This document shows, in pieces, positions 57,250-64,000 of a stretch of DNA of 64,000 nt. The translations under genes were made by a program, and so were the position numbers. Origin of the DNA: Strongylocentrotus droebachiensis. Taxonomy: Eukaryota > Echinodermata > Echinoidea > Camarodonta > Strongylocentrotidae. Positions within the stretch are counted from its first letter, which is position 1. Every line of letters begins with the position of its first letter. The notes beneath the pieces were generated by a model, which was given only the letters and a program-made list of their open reading frames with translations, searched no databases and was not told where the DNA came from. The stretch is from the NCBI GenBank assembly GCA_035222895.1, contig JAVYIG010001595.1, positions 186,001-250,000 of the forward strand, given 5' to 3'.

Positions 57250-57585
57250 GTGTTTACCCCAAAACATTTATGTCGTCAGTTACCAAAAGTGGAATTAACT
57301 TTTGTGACAGACATGTCTTGTGTAATGCATTGTGCCCTAGCCTACCACCTTATGGAATTCTCATCAGAATATATACCGAATTTCCCTTACCCTCGAGGTA
57401 TAGACAAGTTGGAGAATTTTCTGATACACATTAATATTGGTAATTCAACGAATATAGTGTCCGCGAATTATGATGCAATATACACATGGACACTGACTAC
57501 TATGTGGCTTTTAGTTAGGAAAGGTTTGAGACTATCAGTTCAAACACCCAAGAAGAAGGTAATGCAGTATGTAAGAGGTTTGTAG
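57250..57585 (+). CDS. 111-codon open frame, unassigned
   Basis: Starts MFTPKHLCRQLPKVELTFVT and has mixed composition with no homopolymer bias. I recognise no domain. It lies between two repeat elements and lacks convincing splice sites, so it may be part of a repeat or chance. Confidence 0.15.
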   Translation: MFTPKHLCRQLPKVELTFVTDMSCVMHCALAYHLMEFSSEYIPNFPYPRGIDKLENFLIHINIGNSTNIVSANYDAIYTWTLTTMWLLVRKGLRLSVQTPKKKVMQYVRGL

Positions 57586-57829
57586 GATCTTTTAGGCCTA
57601 TTATTATTATCATTATTTATTTATTGCATAGCACTTTAAAGGTAAAGACCAATTTTGGAAACGCTCCCCTCTCAAAAAATGAAATGGAAGCTCTTATTAC
57701 CAATTATGTGAAAGAATATGTTTTGACTAAATATGTGATGATACAAATTTTGCTAGGAAACCGCCTACTAATTGATATATTTGGTAAATTATTATATCTA
57801 TCCGGACTGGATAGATATAGGGTAGTCCC

Positions 57830-58215
57830 ATATATATCTCTCTGTGTACAGTGCTTGTAACTTTACCAAGACTGGGCCAATTTTTTTAAAATCATTTTGA
57901 TGATTCCAGAACCTTGCAGTACACACCAATACTCATATGCTAGATGATTAACCTTTTCTGATCGATTCCACAACGTTTCTTTCACAGTGCAATCGCATGA
58001 GCAGAACTGGTCTGTACCTTTAAAGGTAAAGTTGATTTATTTTTTTCTGGTCATGCGATTGCATTGTGAAATGTGAAGCGATTGAAAATCGTTGATAATG
58101 TAGGGCATAAGAAGTATTGGTGAATACTGTGATGTTTTGAAATCATCAAAATGATAAGAAATTGGTCAAGTTTTGCTAAAAGTCACATGCATCATTGCAC
58201 TGTACAAAGAAATGT
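57830..58215. repeat. Large palindrome of two head-to-head repeat copies
   Basis: It is centred on tacctttaaaggta (about 58016-58029). The left arm, read on the minus strand, is close to 22231-22445 (tcatgcgattgcactgtgaa, gtgtactgcaaggttctgga, atcatcaaaatgat). The right arm is a more diverged copy on the plus strand. The arms are about 180 bases each. Confidence 0.88.
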
Positions 58216-61200
58216 GTATCTGGGACTACACAAACATGTGGCATGAACGTGTGGAGCACCATCGTCATCAGGTGGAGACATTGTTTCTAAGAAAACGCTC
58301 ACAAATTATTTGTAACCTTTTCCAGATCACAACCTTATCTTTAAACCCTATTCACTTATTGCTTAAGAATTAGGTACGCTAATCTAGATTAGAGTACATT
58401 TTTGTAAAGCACTTCAAAACTTCCGAACCTCCCTGCTTAGAGTAAAATTGGGAGAGGCATGCACTTCTGAACTTACTCGACTGTAACTATAAACAAGGTC
58501 CCTGCATGGGAGCGAAACCCAAGAAACGAAGTAGGCCTACATGTAAAGTATGTATATGTAAATAAGTTTGAGAAATCAGGTACATTAAACAGCAAAATTG
58601 CTTCATTTATTGTATTTAGTTATTTCTGTTATTTATGGTTGATATTCATTGTGTATATCTTATTCTGAAATAGTATATGATATTCATTTGTACATGTATT
58701 CAAATATGTTATTCAGAGATTGATTTTCAATAAAATGGCCTTTCGGAGGGTCCAACAAATTTGAGAAAAAAATAATTATTTTTCCAGGGTAGCCCATTTT
58801 CCTCAATACTGGTGATCTTTCATTCGGCCCTGTTTGGTAACAAAAAAATAAAAATTAACATCATGAATATATAAACCCATATAACGGTAACAGAACGAAA
58901 TACACGCAGGAGAAAATCATTATATACGTGTACTTGATATACATGTAATGTAGCCTATACAAATTCTTCGGTATAAAAAAGTATGCAAAATAAATGAATG
59001 TTCTTTTTAGAATAACTTGTTTAGGAGAGAGAGGAATACATTAATACATGTATAGATAAATGAATAAATAAATAAATAGAATAATGATAAACAGGACTCG
59101 TATTCAAGAGGCTCAAGAATTAAGACATATCCTTGGCAGTAAAGTTCGAAAAGTCAGCTAGATCGAAAAAGTATGCGAAGGAAAAGCTTCTCGTCATCTG
59201 CGTAACTTTTACGATTATGACGGATCTGGAAAGCCAAGTGAAATTGAATTCTTGATTCAATTATGATTTCATCGACCCTGCCTAGTGCCTCGGGAGCCCG
59301 GAGCCGCAAACCTGATCCCCAAAGCCCAAAGTCATGAGCTCCATTCATAGTTTGTTTGAAGACTCTACCACATGAGAAATAGAACTATCAAACCGTCGCT
59401 AATAGAAAAATGCATTTACATTACAAGTAGTTACAATGTTTATTTTAGTATACGGAGGCACTTTGCACGTCTAAAGGTTGAACAGTTTAAAGCGACATTG
59501 TTCTTTCTAGCTGTCATCATGGTCATGTTATATTACGATGGAAAACGGCGCGACATTATAATAATTCAGAATGTGTAAATGTATAGGCCTTCCTGTATGC
59601 ATGCACCCTTGATTAATTAAGCAATAGGTTTTTGAATGTCAAATAGAGTATACTTTGACCTTGATTTTCGATCACTATTCCCCATGTAAACAAGTATGAT
59701 GGATTGATATGGCAAATACAGCGCAATTGTAATACACCATTTTAGGAAAAGGGAAACTTAATTCAAGAAACTTCGTAAAGTTGCGAAATTCAGTTTTTAA
59801 ATATAAACATTAATTTAATGCTTGAAACTTTTGCAAACCTCTATACCAATGTTTATCAGTCGCGAAATTCATAAAATGTCATGCTTGCGAAACTTTCTGC
59901 TTTAGTATTCTGAAACACTCACCTAAAAGTCGTGATAGCTATTAGGCCTACCTCTAATAAACAAAATATGACGGTCCAAGAGTAACTTTCCTGTACAACT
60001 CAGTCAGTAAAAAATCAGAAATCACGTATACCACTTTAAAATGTTCCGTGGTGTATAGCGTCCACCAGCCCGCGAGAGTTGCACCTATAATGATCTTTAT
60101 CCAATGATATTGACCGTGCACTGCAACTTCTAAAAGAAAAGCGCTTCGAGATCCATAATGGCTAGGCTTAACCATGGTCCAACGAACATACGAGGAGGTG
60201 TAATCATGGACCAGAGCACTCAGAGAGTGTGAGTTGTTGATGTTTCTATATTTTTTGTTCTCATTCTATTAGCTTCCAAGAGCATCTTAATTCAATTTGA
60301 AGACGCCCACTGAAATGCCACTACCATGAGGATCCTCAAGTTTACGAGTGTTTCCCTTCATAATGATGATAAGATCGAATGAAAGGGCATCGCTAGACCA
60401 TTCTAATTGAATGGGGAGGAGACCTGACTTGCCGACAAGGTAGCCGGAAATTTCTTAGCAAACTATAAGAAAATGAGTTCTGACAGATAAAAAAGGGTCG
60501 TGAATTCTTAAAAAAATTATCCCACATTAATGTTGATGACGAATAATTTTGAAAGAGAGCCCCTAGCCCCCTTCAAAACGACGTCCCTAGATAGAGCTAC
60601 GTGCACAAGGGGTTTAGAGAAGTGGTCAAAGATATGTTGCCATGGTAGCAGACTTTGTAAACACTAATTTGCAGATCCATGGGAAGAGGGGGGGGCACGG
60701 GAGAATGGAGGTGGCACGTAACCCCCCCCCCCCCCCCCTTCGGCAAAACTAAAATCTGGCTTAACTAAGTTCACACTGAAATAATGTGACCCCTTATAGG
60801 CCTAGTAATAATAATTTGTTTCCCTGTCATTGATCTAACCCACCCCCCCCCTCCCACCAGCACATTAACAAAAACATTGTTTTGTTAACGCCTACAAAAT
60901 GGAATGAAAATTAAACCTGAAACAAGTGATAAATTCCTCTGTGTTTTCTTAATTCCTTTATCCTTTTTCCTTTTCTTTCTTTCTTTTTATATAACTTTTT
61001 TCTTCTTCCTTTCTTTCTATTTTCTTTCTTTTCTTTCTCACCTTTCGTTCTTGTTCTTTCTTATCTTTCTTCCATTCTGTTCTTTCTTTCTATCCATCTA
61101 TTTCTGACATATTCTTATGGCTGACCCCCCCCCCCCCCCTAACTACACGGTCAGAGGGTCCCAGCTCCACCAATAGATTATAGATGCTATTGCGCTTGCT

Positions 61201-61353
61201 TTTCCTGTCCAATTAAATGTATTCTCAGAAGACTTTAAAGGAAATAAATTGTTTTTTTCATCCCATATAGCGTTTCATGATGGCTCCTCCATACATTTAA
61301 TATAGTGAAGAAGAGAGCAATACAGAGCGAGAACGAGAGAGGAAGAGAGAGGG

Positions 61354-61392
<39 letters not shown>

Positions 61393-62250
61393 AGGGAGGG
61401 AGGGAGAAAGGGGGATGGGTTGGTGGAATATTTGTCTATTGATGTCTTGCCTAGCAACATCCAACTTTTTAAAGAGGTCACTTAAAATTCTCCAGGATGA
61501 AATATCATCATTACTAGGATCTGATTTTCAATCTCAGAACAAGCATACTATAGTATTTTGATTTTACAGAAGAAAAAACCCACGAAAAATACAGTCTTGG
61601 CAAATGTAAGTCATATTTTCTCGAAATAAATCATCATGGTCATGAGAATAGTGTTTAACAAGTTCCCACCCAGTTGCACAGATTGCCTTTGGGTTTACAT
61701 ATCAAATGTCCCCCCCCCCCCCCCCACCCCTCCCTCCCTCTCAACAACCCCTTGGTTCCCCTCCCTCCTTCATTTAACTCCCATCTCCCTGTTTTAACCC
61801 CTCATACCTTCAAATTATCTTGGGATTGTTGAAGTTTTGGCCATGGCCTATTTATGCCCTTACGTTACATGCACCTCGATGTATTTTCACAAATGAACAT
61901 TGTGATTTATCTCATTTTAGTGGATTTTTAGATGTTTTATGGCACGTTTACGAGTTTGGGAGTTTACGATTATCAGACTCTTGAGAATAAACACACACAA
62001 AATTTGCTTGGTTTTCCTCGCAGGTTACTGATCTTCATTTTTAATAATTCCCCTATGCCAACGCCCCCCCCCGTTATAGTGCCCCTAATACCCCCCCCCC
62101 CCCCCCCATCGCCATCAGCTTCATTATTGGCATATATTTGACAGATTTCTTTTAACCCCAGAATAAACAGGATCTAGAAATGTATAGCAGTTTACGGTTG
62201 CGTCATTTTGTAGTCCTCAAAATGACTGTTGTGATCCTCTCATCAGGAAT
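58216..62250. other. Intergenic sequence, no gene seen
   Basis: AT-rich sequence with poly-C runs (60721, 61125), a ttctttct tract at 60960-61095, a (GA)n tract at 61355-61388, and a C-rich stretch near 61710-61740 and 62085-62107. No supported exon. Confidence 0.5.
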
Positions 62251-62338
62251 TCTGAAATAATAATAATAATAATAATATGTCTTGTTTACACAGGGTAGCC
62301 TCATCAGTATTCATACTGTTCTCCCTGAGGGCCCTGCA

Positions 62339-62433
62339 ATCATATTATTACCCCGGTCATCGGATTCAGGCTTACCCGCACACAATGTATGCACATTCAC
62401 CACTCCCTGAGGAGCATTCCAGCCAGGCGTCAT
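62339..62433 (+). repeat. SINE-like repeat, copy 2
   Basis: Shares tattattaccccggtcat, ggattca, gcacattc, ccactcc and gagcattccagccag with 49996-50098. A (aat)n run precedes it at 62257-62277. Confidence 0.75.
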
Positions 62434-64000
62434 TTTTACAAGCGCACACTTGCTAATCTAAGCATTGTAATAAGAAAATCTCAATCAATGGTTCGAACAG
62501 CTTGCTCTGATTTTCTTTCTTGCCGAAGTTACCAGAACAGTCTAAAGACTATTTGTATAGGCCTTCGTGGTGTTTCCGTAAACCTCTGTGAATGTCTAGC
62601 TGTTTCACCATGCAAACCTACAAAACTCATCTTTGAAAAAGCATCGAACCTTACCCATATTGGTCTGTATTAAATCCGACCCTGGATCACGTTAACACAA
62701 GGAATAAAATAGACTCCAGACTAACTTTCTTTACTAAAACCAGGCCATAAATACGAGCCATTGTTTAGAATTACATTCCACAGACATGTTTTTGTACATA
62801 TTTTGTCAAGTCATGTTTGGATGAATGTTATTTATTGCAACTATGATTGGAAGGGCTAAAAGCATTTCCGAAATGATAAATGACGTTTGATTGCCAACGA
62901 GTGATTATTTATCTTTCTTTCCATACTCCTTACACCTCGCTAGCGGCACTGGGCCGGGGTGGCAAAGGGGACATGTTACCCCAATGATCTGTACCCCCTG
63001 AGTGATTGATATTATAAATCTCCCACCGAACAGCTCTTCTCTTGTCCCCATTTGCCCTCACCCCTCAGGAAAATTATGGTAATTCCACGCCTCGCCCCCA
63101 TGTAATATATTTGTACCCCAGTCATCTGTAGCCCCTGTACGTACCTCAATATACATCTACAGAGACATGATTTGTCATTGTTACTTCCTCCGGCCCTCCT
63201 TTCAATTCTCCTCTAAATCTACCCCAGATGAGCCAGATCAGTGGTGATTCGAGGGGTTTGGGGGTACCCCCGCCCCCATTTCTTCCAGCCTTACCCAAAA
63301 GTAATTTCAAGAGGCATGTAAAAAAATAAAGCCCCCACATATATATTCTCCTAGCACCGCTCCTGGCCCAAAGAGAAGCACGAGACGCGGTGGGTATGCC
63401 CATTATAAAAACATGCTCCATTCATGGCCTTCCTTTTCACCCGGGCATGTTATCACAAAATGATTTGATTTATTGAATTATGTTTGGATGAATTCATGCC
63501 ATCTATAATTGGGAAACCCAACTGTGAAGCTGGTCTCTCTTCCAAACAAGTACCTGGGGCTTCTCAAAATACACCCCCTTTATTATTTTTAACTTTGAAG
63601 AAGAAAAAAATATCAAGTTTTTCACAATGTCAAGCTGCCGTATTAGATAGAGGACCATAACAAAGCATTTTTTTGTTGCCATTTCATTTTTTTCCTCCTA
63701 ATATTGCTCACCATTTTGTCCAATTTGAAACATGCCTATTCCTTATTCTATTCTGTCTTCTGATTGCATGAAAATCATCATGAGACTGGACAAAGAAATA
63801 GTTTAAAAACTTTTTTTGTTGAAGGAAAACATTCGTTGATGACTTCATTTACAGAGGGTTTCAATGTCATTTTAAAATCATCACAGACACATGCAGGCCG
63901 ATACATGAACTGAAGTCAATATCGTATTATTGCCCAAGAATTCTTAAAGTCAATTAATTCATCAAAGATAATTCACGAAAGTTTAAACAGTCTTGTTGCA
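62434..64000. other. Right edge, no gene seen
   Basis: Mostly AT-rich. A pyrimidine-rich area at 62930-63300 repeats gtaccccctgagtgatt / gtaccccagtcatctgtagc words, weakly. ORFs at 62389 and 63146 show no family signature. Confidence 0.45.

Noticed and set aside
1-64000. CRISPR array, restriction or other prokaryotic defence system
   Set aside because: All tandem repeats found lack the regular unique-spacer pattern, and both genes are spliced animal genes.

Overview
The window is eukaryotic genomic DNA. It has short coding exons with canonical GT/AG splice sites, long AT-rich introns, very many CT/GA and poly-G/poly-C simple repeats, SINE and LINE remains and many small inverted-repeat transposons. 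Frequent taggcct and tacatgta words, together with the gene content, suggest a marine invertebrate, most likely an echinoderm such as a sea urchin. That assignment is an inference from sequence style and no marker gene proves it.

Two protein-coding genes can be rebuilt exon by exon, and neither is visible as a long ORF. (1) On the + strand, 9409-20145, lie thirteen exons of a TRPC-family cation channel, from the second half of the ankyrin region through the TRP_2 domain, six-helix channel core and TRP box to the stop codon. All junction phases agree, including a 26-nt micro-exon. The 5' end is not identified. (2) On the - strand, 48115-23468, lie ten exons of a complete 762-residue polypeptide GalNAc-transferase (GT27). 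It has a signal anchor, a long stem, a catalytic domain with a DSH motif and a C-terminal ricin-type lectin domain. The two genes are convergent, with about 3.3 kb between their stop codons.

Upstream of the TRPC gene (about 5.6-8.3 kb) is a puzzling + strand area. It holds an acidic coding-like exon, two alternative phase-compatible terminal exons, a duplicated 385-bp block, a 97-bp minisatellite between the two block copies, and a basic coding-like tail interrupted by TGA. It may be the 3' end of another gene, possibly a decayed TRPC relative.

The most unusual signal is that several TRPC introns carry broken copies of the neighbouring TRPC exon: two upstream of the S1 exon, one after the pore/S6 exon and one after the TRP-box exon.

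The rest is repeat-rich. It includes a decayed LINE reverse-transcriptase gene (1.2-1.9 kb), at least three elements bounded by TTAA with inverted termini, a 450-bp terminal-inverted-repeat element with a 7-bp target duplication inside a SINE-like repeat, several GTTTCA-ended foldback elements, a tRNA-derived SINE, and several minisatellites. From 48.1 to 64.0 kb no gene is supported. No rRNA, tRNA gene, CRISPR array or bacterial-type operon was seen.
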